NCBI GenBank assembly: GCA_009746045.1
Contig: RPFO01002324.1
Location: 188,001-252,000, forward strand
DNA from: Mesostigma viride
Lineage: Eukaryota > Streptophyta > Mesostigmatophyceae > Mesostigmatales > Mesostigmataceae
DNA length: 64,000 nt
Direction of reading: 5' to 3'
The notes under the pieces are model-generated. The model was not told where the DNA came from. It searched no databases and was given only the letters and a program-made list of their open reading frames with translations. A program made the translations under genes and the position numbers. Below, piece after piece: positions 10,399 through 22,505 of the stretch (positions within the stretch are counted from its first letter, which is position 1; every line of letters starts with the position of its first letter).

Positions 10399-10646
10399 GC
10401 GCACCAATCCGCGAGCGAAGCGAGCACCGTACTATTCCAGCGGGCAGCGGGCAGCGTACTGCGCACCAATCCGCGAGCGAAGCGAGCACCGTACTATTCC
10501 AGCGGGCAGCGGGCAGCATACTGCGCACCAATCCGCGAGCGAAGCGAGCACCGTACTATTCCAGCGGGCAGCGGGCAGCGTACTGCGCACCAATCCGCGA
10601 GCGAAGCGAGCACCGTACTATTCCAGCGGGCAGCGGGCAGCGGGCA
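10399..10646. repeat. 62-bp minisatellite, four units
   Basis: Units start GCGCACCAATCCGCGAGCGA at 10399, 10461, 10523 and 10585, exactly 62 bp apart. Each ends with two copies of the heptamer that expands immediately downstream. Confidence 0.95.
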
Positions 10647-10865
10647 GCGGGCAGCGGGCAGCGGGCAGCGGGCAGCGGGCAGCGGGCAGCGGGCAGCGCG
10701 CAGCGGGCAGCGGGCAGCGGGCAGCGGGCAGCGGGCAGCGGGCAGCGGGCAGCCGGCGGGCAGCGGGCAGCGCGCAGCGGGCAGCGGGCAGCGGGCTGCG
10801 GGCAGCGGGCAGCGGGCAGTGAGCGGGCTGCGGGCAGCGGGCTGCGGGCAATGAACGGGCAGCGG
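10625..10865. repeat. GCGGGCA heptamer array
   Basis: About 30 copies of CGGGCAG/GCGGGCA with occasional GCGCGCA or GCGGGCT variants. It grows directly out of the last 62-bp unit. Seven is not a multiple of three and the unit has no stops, so all frames stay open, which explains the Ala/Gly/Arg ORFs here. Confidence 0.95.
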
Positions 10866-11364
10866 GGCGAAGTACTGCCAAAGAAAGGGACCCTGTTTTG
10901 GGCTGGGCGAAGCCAGCGGGTGCCACTAGTACAGTATGTACTGTTGTAACACGTACTTGCTGCTAGGAGACGCGACATACGTGAGAATGTTCCCCGAGCG
11001 GAACCGAGGATTCGCACCGTTAGATGAACAATTGTTGGTTCTTTTTGCGCCATGTGGCGAACATCGAACGGAGCCTGAACCCGCAGTTCAGGGTCTGACT
11101 GCCCATATGCGGCGTTGGACACAACAGCAACAACAACCACAACAGTAAAGTTCAGAAATCCTTATACGGACATGTACGGACTCATATTGTAATATCGTTG
11201 GCTAATACGTGGAATCCCCGACTCTTCGCGCCGATTGGTCCATTTTTAACACCACTTTCAGGCAGAGCCAATTTTCGGAAGAACCGTTAGGTTCGCCAGA
11301 ATTGGCGAAGCTTATAAGGCCGTACACGTGAGAAAACATAGGAATAGGGGATGAAAATCCGTCA
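10866..11364. other. No recognisable gene
   Basis: I see no supported gene. A short frame ends in a CAACAACAACC run near 11125-11145. Confidence 0.5.
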
Positions 11365-11673
11365 ATCCATCCATCCATCCATCCATCCATCCATCCATCC
11401 ATCCATCCATCCATCCATCCATCCATCCATCCATCCATCCATCCATCCATCCATCCATCCATCCATCCATCCATCCATCCATCCATCCATCCATCCATCC
11501 ATCCATCCATCCATCCATCCATCCATCCATCCATCCATCCATCCATCCATCCATCCATCCATCCATCCATCCATCCATCCATCCATCCATCCATCCATCC
11601 ATCCATCCATCCATCCATCCATCCATCCATCCATCCATCCATCCATCCATCCATCCATCCATCCATCCATCCA
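11365..11673. repeat. (ATCC)n microsatellite
   Basis: About 77 near-perfect ATCC units. They translate as HPSI on the plus strand and MDGW on the minus strand, in several open frames that are not genes. Confidence 0.98.
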
Positions 11674-12145
11674 CCGAATTTGTCCCGAATTTGCAAGCAG
11701 AAGGGTGAGGTTCTTCCGAAATTATTGGCTCCGCCGTAGAATTTCAACGGGCAAGTTGCAAACACGCACGTTACACCCCCCCCCACGTTTAAGATTGGGG
11801 TCCGACCAATCCAGGGCTCATGATCTTAAAGAATCTTACTACTGTGATTCGATTCTACTAAGTTCTACTACATTCTACTACAATTATACTACTAGTAGAG
11901 GTCAAATCCAGGGGCTCATGATCTTAAACCTGAGAATCTTAAACGTGTGTGTGGGGGGTGTACTTGATTACACCAAAAAGACACCACGCCGAAGCCACGC
12001 CCGAAGTTTTGTGGCCGTTTCCAGTTTAAAAACCGTTGTAACCGCTCGCTGTCAGCATTGCGAAATGTTGTTGTTGTTGTTGTTGTGTCCCACGCCGCAC
12101 ATGGGCCGCAGAGAATCTATAGTGGCCGAGGGCCGGATATACTTC
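11674..12145. other. Intergenic stretch with short direct repeats
   Basis: TCCAGGGCTCATGATCTTAAA near 11811 recurs with one insertion near 11905. Between them are several TTCTACTA words. A short (TTG)n occupies 12067-12086. No gene is visible. Confidence 0.6.
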
Positions 12146-13147
<1,002 letters not shown>

Positions 13148-14725
13148 GCTGGACTGTTGCAGGCAGCATGTAGACCATGAAAATAGACCACCCACGAAAA
13201 TTGGGCTCATTCTGAGCTCAAATGGTGACATGTGACAGCATACATGTGCAGTTTTTCGTCATTTTCCCCCTTTTCTTACATGAAACAAATATGAATAGTG
13301 AACAAATGAACTCATATCAGGCTGGATTCTTGCAGGCAGCATCTAGACCATGAAAATAGACCACCCACAAAAATTGGGCTCATTCTGAGCTCAAATGGTG
13401 ACATGTGACAGCATACATGTGCAGTTTTTCGTCATTTTCCCCCTTTTCTTACATGAAACAAATATGAATAGTGGACAAATGAACTCATTTCAGGCTGGAT
13501 TCTTGCAGGCAGCATGTAGACCATGCAAATAGACCACCCACAAAAATTGGGCTCATTCTGAGCTCAAATGGTGACATGTGACAGCATACATGTGCAGTTT
13601 TTCGTCATTTTCCCCCTTTTCTTACATGAAACAAATATGAATAGTGGACAAATGAACTCATTTCAGGCTGGATTCTTGCAGGCAGCATGTAGACCATGAA
13701 AATAGACCACCCACAAAAATTGGGCTCATTCTGAGCTCAAATGGTGACATGTGACAGCATACATGTGCATTTTTTCGTCATTTTCCCCCTTTTCTTACAT
13801 GAAACAAATATGAATAGTGGACAAATGAACTCATTTCAGGCTGGATTCTTGCAGGCAGCATCTAGACCATGAAAATAGACCACCCACAAAAATTGGGCTC
13901 ATTCTGAGCTCAAATGGTGACATGTGACAGCATACATGTGCAGTTTTTCGTCATTTTCCCCCTTTTCTGACATGAAACAAATATGAATAGTGAACAAATG
14001 AACTCATTTCAGGCTGGATTCTTGCAAGCAGCATCTAGACCATGAAAATAGACCACCCACAAAAATTGGGCTCATTCTGAGCTCAAATGGTGACATGTGA
14101 CAGTGTAAATATGCAGCTTTTCGTCATTTGCACCGGTTTCTTACATGAAACTAATAGGAATCATGACCAAATGAACTCATATCGAGCTGCCAGGATTCTT
14201 GCAAGCAACATTTAAACCATAATACTACACCACCTACAAAAATTGGGCTCATTATGAGCTCAAATGGTGACATGTGACAGTATAAATATGCAGTTTTACG
14301 CCATTTTCATCGTTTTCTTACACGAAATAAATAGGAATCATGACCAAATGAGCTCATATCGAGCTGGATTCTTGCAAGCTACATTTAAACCATAATACTA
14401 GACCACCTACAAAAATTGGGCTCATTATGAGCTCAAATGGTGACATGTGACAGTATAAATATGCAACCTTTTGTCATTTGCACCGGTTTCTTACATGAAA
14501 CAAATAGGAATCATGAACCAATGAACTCATATCCAGCTGGATTCTTGCAAGCTACATTTAAACCATAATACTACACCACCTACAAAAATTGGGCTCATTA
14601 TGAGCTCAAATGGTGACATGTGACAGTATGAATATGCAGTTTTACGCCATTTGCACCGGTTTCTTACATGAAACAAATAGGAATCATGACCAAATGAACT
14701 CATATCAAGCTGGATTCTTGCAAGC
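13148..14725 (+). repeat. 173-bp satellite array, left arm, nine units
   Basis: Units start GCTGGATTCTTGCAGGCAGC at 13148, 13321, 13494, 13667, 13840, 14013, 14186, 14363, 14536 and 14709 (the last partial). Spacing is 173 bp except for one 177-bp unit. The outer five units are nearly identical and the inner ones are diverged. The same unit occurs in reverse orientation at 17709-19609. Confidence 0.95.
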
Positions 14726-16354
14726 TTAACATCCATGAAATATGCTCATTGTATAATGGTTTACGATTTATGAATGCAGGGGGGTCGCTACGCGAGTGAC
14801 CAACAAGCACTCAAGTCAACAATATGCCCAGAAAGAAGGCAGGGCCAGGTAAAGTAAAGGCTGGTCCTGAAAATGCACCCAGGGTGCCCACAACATGTCT
14901 ACTACGTTACACCCTCGCTATCCTAGACCCTGCAGCCTGCCGGGGGGGGCACAAAATGTAACTGGCAGCCAGGGACCATGGTGCAGGCCAAACAGCAGGT
15001 GTAAAGCTAGCTCAAAGCTAGCTCAGTCCAAAGAATGAAATAATAAGAAGCAAATACTTGGCAAGGTTAGGTCCATGATCGTTATTGGAGGCTTGGCTGC
15101 CACCACGGTGCTCGACAATGATGCTGAAGCCTTCAATTATATATAAAGCAGATACTGCAAAGAGGCACAAATAGCAATACAAGCACAATGTAAGCATGAC
15201 AAGCTCAAGTTTCCAAGCCAGTCTAGCTCACTTGGACATGAGTTAAAGCGTTGGAAACATATGGGCAACATCCCAGCAGGCCTTGAAAAAGTTTTCAGCA
15301 ACAAGGCAGTATATGTTTTAAATCAAACTACCACATTGCAATTCTAAGCACAGTGACTTCTGCTTGCTGCTGTTTTGACGACACAAGGCCGTTTACCTTT
15401 TCAGTGACAACACGGGAAAAGAAAGCATTACCCAGCAAACTTCCTTTAAGTTCCCCGGACATAGGCGTAATCACAACCACGACGTTGGGCATCGAAAAGA
15501 ACCGGAATCATAAAGTCTGCGGGAGTTATAAGCTACGATACTCTTGACACGCTTATTTAGAACGACGCGGTTGCGGATGACATCCGGAACCTTGTTCTTG
15601 ACGTGCGCCCAGGCCGCCAGCTGCGCGGAACAGCTCAAGAAATATATATTAAAGGACGGTGACGCCCGGGAAGCACCCAGCCTTGCGGCAAAAGTAAAAT
15701 ATGGCTCGCGCTCGCCGTGGTTTTCGCCAGGCGTGACTGCGATATCACGACGAAAAAATGGAGACTCTTTGACCCATCTAACTGCCCAGGTCCCTCTGTT
15801 GCCCGGGTCGCCCATTAGCCCAGAAGCGTACCATAACCCATACTCGCGATATCCGCAGCTACTGGGCGGAAAAAGAAATTGTAAAACCGAACAGCATACT
15901 GACCTATCATGCCATCTACGTAGCTTCCAGAATTTCTTCACCGTTGCCAAAATCCGTTCATGAACAATATTTTCGACGTACACAAAGCACCTGCACGTCA
16001 ATCTCCCCTGACATTGGTTATCTGCCCCATCTTCATGATCTAACACGCAAACACCTAAAGTATTTGCATAACACAGGCGTTTTGCCCTCTGGTTCTCAGT
16101 TTCACTCATTGCCATATCATATTATGCAGGCACGTTTTGGTAAACAATCGCCGGCGACGTTGGTTTTGTTCGTGCGCGCACAAAGTAATTACCGGTAGTG
16201 CTTGGCAGGCTGTACGCACCTGCAGCCGCGCGCGCGCAAAGACGACGGTCACTGTGCTTTGTTCATTCAAATGCCATTTGCATGCGAGGCTCGGACAACA
16301 CCGCGGACTGTTTGAATCAGAATTTTTTCACTTTTGGATGGTCCTTCGTTTCTC
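14726..16354. other. Core of the inverted-satellite structure, left part
   Basis: This is unique sequence between the arrays. A minus-strand frame at 15471-16115 (214 codons) has patches that read like protein (LCYANTLGVCVLDHEDGADNQ near its start, and a WVKESPFFRRDIAVTPGENHGE patch) interrupted by low-quality stretches. It may be two or three exons of a decayed gene. I cannot assign a function. Confidence 0.3.
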
Positions 16355-16990
16355 GCATGTTCAGCCCAGTTCAGGTTGTACGGTCAGTGTTGGGGGTCGG
16401 TGCATGGGTTCTCAATGGAATTCTCAATGGAATGCCGCAACAGCCCATTTTCATTGAGAATGCAAGTCCTTTTCGCATGTTCAGCCCAGTTCAGGCTGTA
16501 CGGTCAGTGTTGGGGGTCGGTGAATGGGTTCTCAATGGAATTCTCAATGGAATGCCGCAACAGCCCATTTTCATTGAGAATGCAAGACCTTTTTGCATGT
16601 TCAGCCCAGTTCAGGCTGTACGGTCAGTGTTGGGGGTCGTTGAATGAGTTCTCAATGGAATTCTCAATGGAATGCCGCAACAGCCCATTTTCATTGAGAA
16701 TGCAAGTCCTTTTCGCATGTTCAGCCCAGTTCAGGCTGTACGGTCAGTGTTGGGGGTCGGTGAATGAGTTCTCAATGGAATTCTCAATGGAATGCCGCAA
16801 CAGCCCATTTTCATTGAGAATGCAAGTCCTTTTCGCATGTTCAGCCCAATTCAGGCTGTACGGTCAGTGTTGGGGGTCGGTGAATGAGTTCTGAATGGAA
16901 TTCTCAATGGAATGCCGTTACAGCCCATTTTCATTGAGAATGCAAGACCTTTTCGTATGTTCTGGCTGTACGGTCAGTGTTGGGGGTCGG
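16355..16990 (+). repeat. 120-bp tandem repeat, about five units
   Basis: Units start GCATGTTCAGCCCAGTTCAGG at 16355, 16475, 16595, 16715 and 16835, exactly 120 bp apart, with a shortened sixth near 16955. Because 120 is a multiple of three, two plus frames stay open as 40-residue repeats. Each unit contains an internal doublet, TCTCAATGGAAT twice. Coding status is uncertain. Confidence 0.95.
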
Positions 16991-17162
16991 TGAATGAATT
17001 CTGCATGAATGGAACTTTCATACGCCGCGCTGAGTCGGTGGAAGATCGAGCCACAAAAGAGGCAGGAGAGGCATCATTGGGAGAGGCGTGCCAACCCCGA
17101 GCGAGACGATGGTGAATTCGATCAAATTGGCTGATTGCAATAATTTTGCGGAGCTAGAATAA

Positions 17163-17450
17163 TCGCTCGTGACGGCCTTTAGTAAGGAGCACGACATGGC
17201 CCATCTGCTATACTCCGATGGCGACGATGAAATAGTGGGATTTGATGAGGTGCAGGCTGCGCTTTGCGCATGCCCCGGTGTGCAGTTGCCAAATCTTCCA
17301 CCTGCGAGCATTGCGCGAGGGAAGGCGGACATTACTGAGTGCATTCGCAAGCAGGTCGCCCAGCGTTCCACGGCAATGAAGCAAGCCAAGGCCACCCCGC
17401 GCCACAAGCGCCGGCCTCCCATCATTCCTGATTCAGACTCTGATGACTAG
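17163..17450 (+). CDS. Small protein or C-terminal exon with basic-then-acidic tail
   Basis: The best ATG is at 17196 (GACATGG context), giving MAHLLYSDGDDEIVGF and ending RHKRRPPIIPDSDSDD, about 84 residues. The frame is also open upstream to 17163, so this could be the last exon of a larger spliced gene. An AG acceptor is available just upstream. The protein has an acidic N-terminal part, a basic RHKRR patch and an acidic end, as in many nuclear or DNA-associated proteins. I do not recognise a family. It sits in the core between the inverted satellite arrays, so it could be a relic of that element's own gene. Confidence 0.4.
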   Translation, partial: SLVTAFSKEHDMAHLLYSDGDDEIVGFDEVQAALCACPGVQLPNLPPASIARGKADITECIRKQVAQRSTAMKQAKATPRHKRRPPIIPDSDSDD

Positions 17451-17708
17451 CCTTGCCGCATGTGGCTTTTAATTTTTCATGGCTGCCCTACCTTCTCGGT
17501 GCATGCTTTGCGGCTAGCAGCCTTGTGATCAACACATTCCGTGTCTTATGACCTTGGTTCATAGGTTTATTACATGTCCTTACAATTGGTAGAACATATA
17601 TCAAATGGGATAAAACCATATTTGGGTGAACAGGTTTCATGGCTCATGGCTCATCTATTTTTTTTCAATGGGATATGACGTAAAAGCTGGCAATGTGCAT
17701 TTTCTAAA
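17451..17708. other. Core of the inverted-satellite structure, right edge
   Basis: AT-rich, with no gene seen. It is probably the 3' untranslated part of the preceding frame and the junction to the right satellite arm. Confidence 0.4.
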
Positions 17709-19609
17709 TGCTGCCTGCAAGAATCCAACTTGATATGAGTTCATTTGTTCACTATTCATATTTGTTTCATGTAAGTTAACCGAGAAAATGACGAAAAACT
17801 GCAAATGTATGCTGTCACATGTCACCATTTGAGCTCAGAATGAGCCCAATTTTTGTGGGTGGTCTATTTTCATGGTCTAGATGCTGCCTGCAAGAATCCA
17901 GCCTGAAATGAGTTCATTTGTTCACTATTCATATTTGTTTCATGTAAGAAAAGGGGGAAAATGACGAAAAACTGCACATGTATGCTGTCACATGTCACCA
18001 TTTGAGCTCAAAATGAGCCCAATTTTCGTGGGTGGTCTATTTTCATGGTATAAATGCTGCCTGCAAGAATCCAGCCTGATATGAGTTCATTTGTTCACTA
18101 TTCATATTTGTTTCATGTAAGAAAAGGGGGAAAATGACGAAAAACTGCACATGTATGCTGTCACATGTCACCATTTGAGCTCAGAATGAGCCCAATTTTC
18201 GTGGGTGGTCTATTTTCATGGTATAAATGCTGCCTGCAAGAATCCAGCCTGAAATGAGTTCATTTGTCCACTATTCATATTTGTTGCATGTAAGAAAAGG
18301 GGGAAAATGACGAAAAACTGCACATGTATGCTGTCACATGTCACCATTTGAGCTCAGAATGAGCCCAATTTTTGTGGGTGGTCTATTTTCATGGTCTACA
18401 TGCTGCCTGCAAGAATCCAGCCTGATATGAGTTCATTTGTCCACTATTCATATTTGTTTCATGTAAGAAAAGGGGGAAAATGACGAAAAACTGCACATGT
18501 ATGCGGTCAAATGTCACCATTTGAGCTCAGAATGAGCCCAATTTTTGTGGGTGGTCTATTTTCATGGTCTAGATGCTGCCTGCAAGAACCCAGCCTGATA
18601 TGAGTTCATTTGTTCACTGTTCATATTTGTTTCATGTAAGAAAAGGGGGAAAATGACGAAAAACTGCACATGTATGCTGTCACATGTCACCATTTGAGCT
18701 CAGAATGAGCCCAATTTTTGTGGGTGGTCTATTTTCATGGTCTAGATGCTGCCTGCAAGAATCCAGCCTGATATGAGTTCATTTGTTCACTATTCATATT
18801 TGTTTCATGTAAGAAAAGGGGGAAAATGACGAAAAACTGCACATGTATGCGGTCAAATGTCACCATTTGAGCTCAGAATGAGCCCAATTTTTGAGGGAGG
18901 TCTATTTTCATGGTCTAGATGCTGCCTGCAAGAACCCAGCCTGATATGAGTTCATTTGTTCACTGTTCATATTTGTTTCATGTAAGAAAAGGGGGAAAAT
19001 GACGAAAAACTGCACATGTATGCTGTCACATGTCACCATTTGAGCTCAGAATGAGCCCAATTTTTGTGGGTGGTCTATTTTCATGGTCTAGATGCTGCCT
19101 GCAAGAATCCAGCCTGATATGAGTTCATTTGTTCACTATTCATATTTGTTGCATGTAAGAAAAGGGGGAAAATGACGAAAAACTGCACATGTATGCGGTC
19201 ACATGTCACCATTTGAGCTCAGAATGAGCCCAATTTTTGTGGGTGGTCTATTTTCATGGTATAGATGCTGCCTGCAAGAACCCAGCCTGATACGAGTTCA
19301 TTTGTTCACTGTTCATATTTGTTTCATGTAAGAAAAGGGGGGAAATGACGAAAAACTGCACATGTATGCTGTCACATGTCACCATTTGAGCTCAGAATGA
19401 GCCCAATTTTTGTGGGTGGTCTATTTTCATGGTATAAATGCTGCCTGCAAGAATCCAGCCTGATATGAGTTCATTTGTTCACTATTCATATTTGTTTCAT
19501 GTAAGAAAAGGGGGAAAATGACGAAAAACTGCACATGTATGCTGTCACATGTCACCATTTGAGCTCAGAATGAGCCCAATTTTTGTGGGTGGTCTATTTT
19601 CATGGTCTG
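17709..19609 (-). repeat. 173-bp satellite array, right arm, eleven units in reverse orientation
   Basis: The reverse complement of the left-arm unit repeats every 173 bp (for example 17709, 17882, 18055 and onward) up to 19609. Most units are nearly identical. Alternating variants occur (CACTGTTCA versus CACTATTCA, and GCGGTCA versus GCTGTCA), suggesting a two-unit higher-order pattern across about 18490-19330. Confidence 0.95.
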
Positions 19610-19639
19610 AAGGCTGGATGACCCCTGCTTTATTGACAA

Positions 19640-20393
19640 ATATAAGGATTTAATCACATGTGGAAAAATTGAGTAAAATTTATGAAATTGAGCAAACACT
19701 TATGAATCCCCTCCCCATGGTCTGTGCCAAGATCTTGCATGATCCGGCCGGACCCATTATCCCCGGTTGGGAGCATTACATGGCTACACGTGGGCAACAC
19801 ACGGCTCGATTTACTACATCTGGACCCGGTTGAATTTGGATGGGTCTTAACCAAGGGGGACATCAGAACCAGCAAATGTATCTTTGAGTACACTGCAGAT
19901 TGGGGTTATGATATCTTGTTGCATACGTACCATCAGCCCCATCCGGGCCGAGCCCGCTGGGGAATACAATGGCCGGGCTACACTTGGGTCAAGCTGATTA
20001 CCCTGGCGGTAAACCACCCTCTCGTGGACCGCAGGGCCACTGATGTACAACATCTTCTGATGCATAGGGCGATAGGGGTAGACCTGCGCTACGCTCCACG
20101 AGCGTTTTGGTCATGATGCATCATGCCTGTGCACGCACCCTAGTGAAACCATTGAGCACCGGTTCCTTTTCTGTAATCTCCCAGGGGCTTGGAAGTGGCT
20201 CATTAACATCTGGGCCGCATGGACGGCATCGCCACCCAATCTCCCAACTAGCGTGCGTACCATCATTTTCGGTATTGCTGGCACACCAGGGACCGAGCTT
20301 TCAGCTTCCCAAGCAGAATGGATATGGCTGCGCACTACTATGCTATACGCGATCTGGACCATACGTTACGAGACAGTCTTTAATGCCCGCGAG
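19640..20393 (+). pseudogene. LINE ORF2 C-terminal region, split by element B
   Basis: Three successive frames carry LINE-like protein. They run from about 19681 (AKILHDPAGPIIPGWEHYM), then about 19820-20085 (DPVEFGWVLTKGD, GYTWVKLITLAVNHPL), then 20086 onward. The last contains the C-terminal Cys/His motif CLCTHPSETIEHRFLFC at about 20124-20175, characteristic of non-LTR reverse-transcriptase proteins. The frame continues through FGIAGTPGTEL and YAIWTIRYETVFNARE up to 20393, where the LTR of element B begins. It resumes in the same frame at 34338. The 5' part is missing, starting close to the satellite array, as in ordinary 5'-truncated LINEs. At least two frameshifts make it non-functional. 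Confidence 0.8.
20389..20393. repeat. Target-site duplication of B, left copy
   Basis: GCGAG, repeated at 34333-34337 immediately outside the other LTR. Confidence 0.9.
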
Positions 20394-20915
20394 AGTTATG
20401 GCACTCGTGCAATGGATGCGAACGTGTGTTGGATTATGCAATGGCTGGCATAATATCAACTCATGCAAGCTTGCCAAGCTGGATTGCATGGGCACGTAGG
20501 TTAGGGTAACCTAGCTATCCTGCACTAGTGCTAACCAATGAGATGCTGGCTCCGTCCAGCTAGATCTACTCCAGCTAGGACTGATACGATGCCCACAGGC
20601 ACCGACTGCCTAACAGCACTACGTGGATGGTCCTGGACCTCCCCTAGGACCTCCGTACAGGACTAGCACTGCAACCACCTTGTGGTCTGCATCACAGCTC
20701 ATAAACCCTACCACGTGAATACCCACGTGCGTGTGCCCTACATATCTCAGTGCTAATATCTAGCACCCACGTGCCCAATATGGCACGTGCGGATCTAAAC
20801 CCTAGTAGAGATATGTCCAGTGTACTACACCACCGTCCGATGTCCGTATCCCACTCGGGAGACGGGGACAACGCCACGTGTACTGATAGTCTAGGCCTGA
20901 AGTCCTAGAATAACT
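20394..20915 (-). repeat. 3' LTR of element B
   Basis: 522 bp. The plus-strand borders are AGTTAT...ATAACT, a six-base inverted repeat and not TG...CA. It contains five CACGTG motifs at 20712, 20724, 20768, 20784 and 20875, on the U3 side in element orientation. Confidence 0.9.
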
Positions 20916-20940
20916 CCCATTATTACTTTTCTTTGGGGAG
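20916..20940 (-). promoter_or_regulatory. Polypurine-like tract of B
   Basis: On the minus strand, CCCCAAAGAAAAGTAATAATGGG directly abuts the 3' LTR, in the position where a polypurine tract would prime plus-strand synthesis. Confidence 0.5.
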
Positions 20941-21294
20941 TGAGGGGAAGACTCTTCCCACAACCCACTCATATGCCAACCACTACGAATAAGCAAGGTT
21001 CCCCACAGGGACAACCAGGACACTGAAAGAGATGCATTTATAAAAGCGCCCATAGCTCCTCCGTGTTGGATACAACATCCCCACTGCATGGTTGGGTGCC
21101 TGTGTTAGGAAAACCATTGTCAGAAAAATATGACCACACGTTTTATTGACAAAGAACAAGCCATCAATAAAGGAGGACACTTCTGACCTCAATCTTTAAT
21201 GACGCAAAGAGAGTCTTACGGGTGGGACACTTCAGACCCTGCCACCCCATGACCACCCTCCTATCTGGTGCTAATATCCCTAGGCTGAGGCACT

Positions 21295-21849
21295 TCACCC
21301 TCTGCCGTTATATGGGTTCATCAGCGTGTATAGGACTCTGTACTGAGGCCCTGCAGCCTGTGGCACTTTTGTGAGTGCATCTGCTGCATTGTCAGGGTCT
21401 CGGATGTGAGTCTTGGACTCCAGATAGGTACACTCCTGCTTTAGGACAATCCAGTCCAAATCGGTGTGCACAGCCAAGGGGTTGTCCAGGAAAGAGAGAA
21501 GGGATTGACTGTCAGTCAGCAGATGGGATTTGACACCAGCATAACTACCAGCCTGATGCTGCAACCACACCAGCAGATGGTTCAAGTACCTGGCATGCAA
21601 CACAGCTGAGACCACAGCACGGCATTCCGCTACATTGCTGCTGACTGCCTTGCGCTTGTGGAGTCTGCTGAACCAGGAAACCAAAGATTGCTTGCCAGTG
21701 GGGTTAGACAACATAAATAGCCCTGCCTCTCTGGCTTGTACCTTAGTGACTACCCGTGACTCCATGGAACTGTCCATCATGCATGTGATGTGGATGGGTT
21801 GGAACAGATCCAAAGCATGAAGAATAAGGGGAGGGCCATCATGCAACAC
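21295..21849 (-). pseudogene. pol: Element B RNase H domain
   Basis: Motifs follow the copia RNase H layout: an Asp in ITCMMDSSME, W.S in VSWFSRLHKRKAVSS, a Glu in NVAECRAVVSAVLHA, an Asp in LLTDSQSLLSFLDNP, and the C-terminal AADALTKVP. The usual copia H.R.KHI motif is replaced by HTDLDWIVLKQE. It is separated from RT by a stop/frame change near 21850. It would degrade the RNA strand of the RNA-DNA hybrid during reverse transcription. Confidence 0.8.
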
Positions 21850-21853
21850 CTGT

Positions 21854-22505
21854 TTAATTAATAGCCCTGGACCCTACCTCCATGAGGACATCATCGTCCA
21901 CTCTGCTGACCACTGCCAGATGAGGAGCACAAGTGGCACACAGCCAACCTAGCTTACCCCTAATAGTGGGACAGAGATCAGAAGTGATGTCAGAGGGGAG
22001 AACATCTTTGCAAGACATGACATACTCAGGGGATGCTTTGAGAGAACACACCCACTCCTTCTGCTCCTTAAACAGGTTCAGAATGATGCCACAGAACTTG
22101 ACAGGATCTTTCCCCAGCTCCAGCTGCTTGCCTAATTCAAAGCTAGCAGACACTTGAGTAATGAAATCCTCCACAGCTGCCCTGGGACCAGTAATGAGCT
22201 GATCATCCCCATGCCACACAAACATCATCATACCAGCAGGATGAGGGATGGTGAAGAAACAAGGGTCAATATCATCATACTGGGCCCCCAGCTTCAGGAA
22301 GACCTCTTGGGCAGACAGCCTAAAAAATTTTAGGTGCTGACTGAAGCCCTTCTACCCCCAAGTTAGGTCTTAGATGAGGTTCCTTGATGTCCCCAGCCCA
22401 GACTTTGGGAGTGTTTACCACATAGACTTGACCCCTCCACACCTTTTGGGCTATGTCAGGGTTGCCTTTAAGGAAGGCACGCTTAATGTCAGTGGCTTTA
22501 CACAC
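21854..22505 (-). pseudogene. pol: Element B reverse transcriptase catalytic part, frameshifted
   Basis: Two frames together cover the RT palm. Positions 22505-22320 hold CKATDIKRAFLKG (first catalytic Asp) and GVEGLQSAPKIF, then hit a stop created by a run of six T. One base less restores the frame into FRLSAQEVFLKLG and MMFVWHGDDQLI (22202-22213 for HGDD). The paired Asp residues are in the place of YVDD. Downstream GKLGWLCATCAPHLAVVSRV matches the copia G.L.Yla..tRPD region. Confidence 0.8.

Larger units (their letters stand above)
13148..19609. mobile_element. Foldback-like structure: inverted satellite arms around a 3-kb core
   Basis: Arms of about 1.6 kb and 1.9 kb built from one 173-bp unit lie head to head around 14726-17708. 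Long inverted repeats made of tandem subrepeats are the hallmark of Foldback-type DNA transposons, which is established knowledge from Drosophila. The outer ends both begin within the AGACCATGAAAATAGACC part of the unit but are not at identical positions, and no target duplication was identified. An alternative is a local inversion inside an ordinary satellite locus. Confidence 0.4.

Noticed and set aside
9762-10469. 235-codon minus-strand ORF as a gene
   Set aside because: No domain or coding signature, and its start lies inside the 62-bp minisatellite.
10399-10865. CRISPR-like array
   Set aside because: Units are contiguous tandem repeats with no unique spacers, in a eukaryotic genome.
11312-11786. 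MDGW/HPSI repeat ORFs
   Set aside because: (ATCC)n microsatellite translation.
20394-20915. Repeated 522-bp block as a LINE 3' untranslated region
   Set aside because: It recurs at 33812-34332 with matching AGTTAT...ATAACT borders and a GCGAG duplication, and it interrupts the LINE frame, so it is the LTR of element B.
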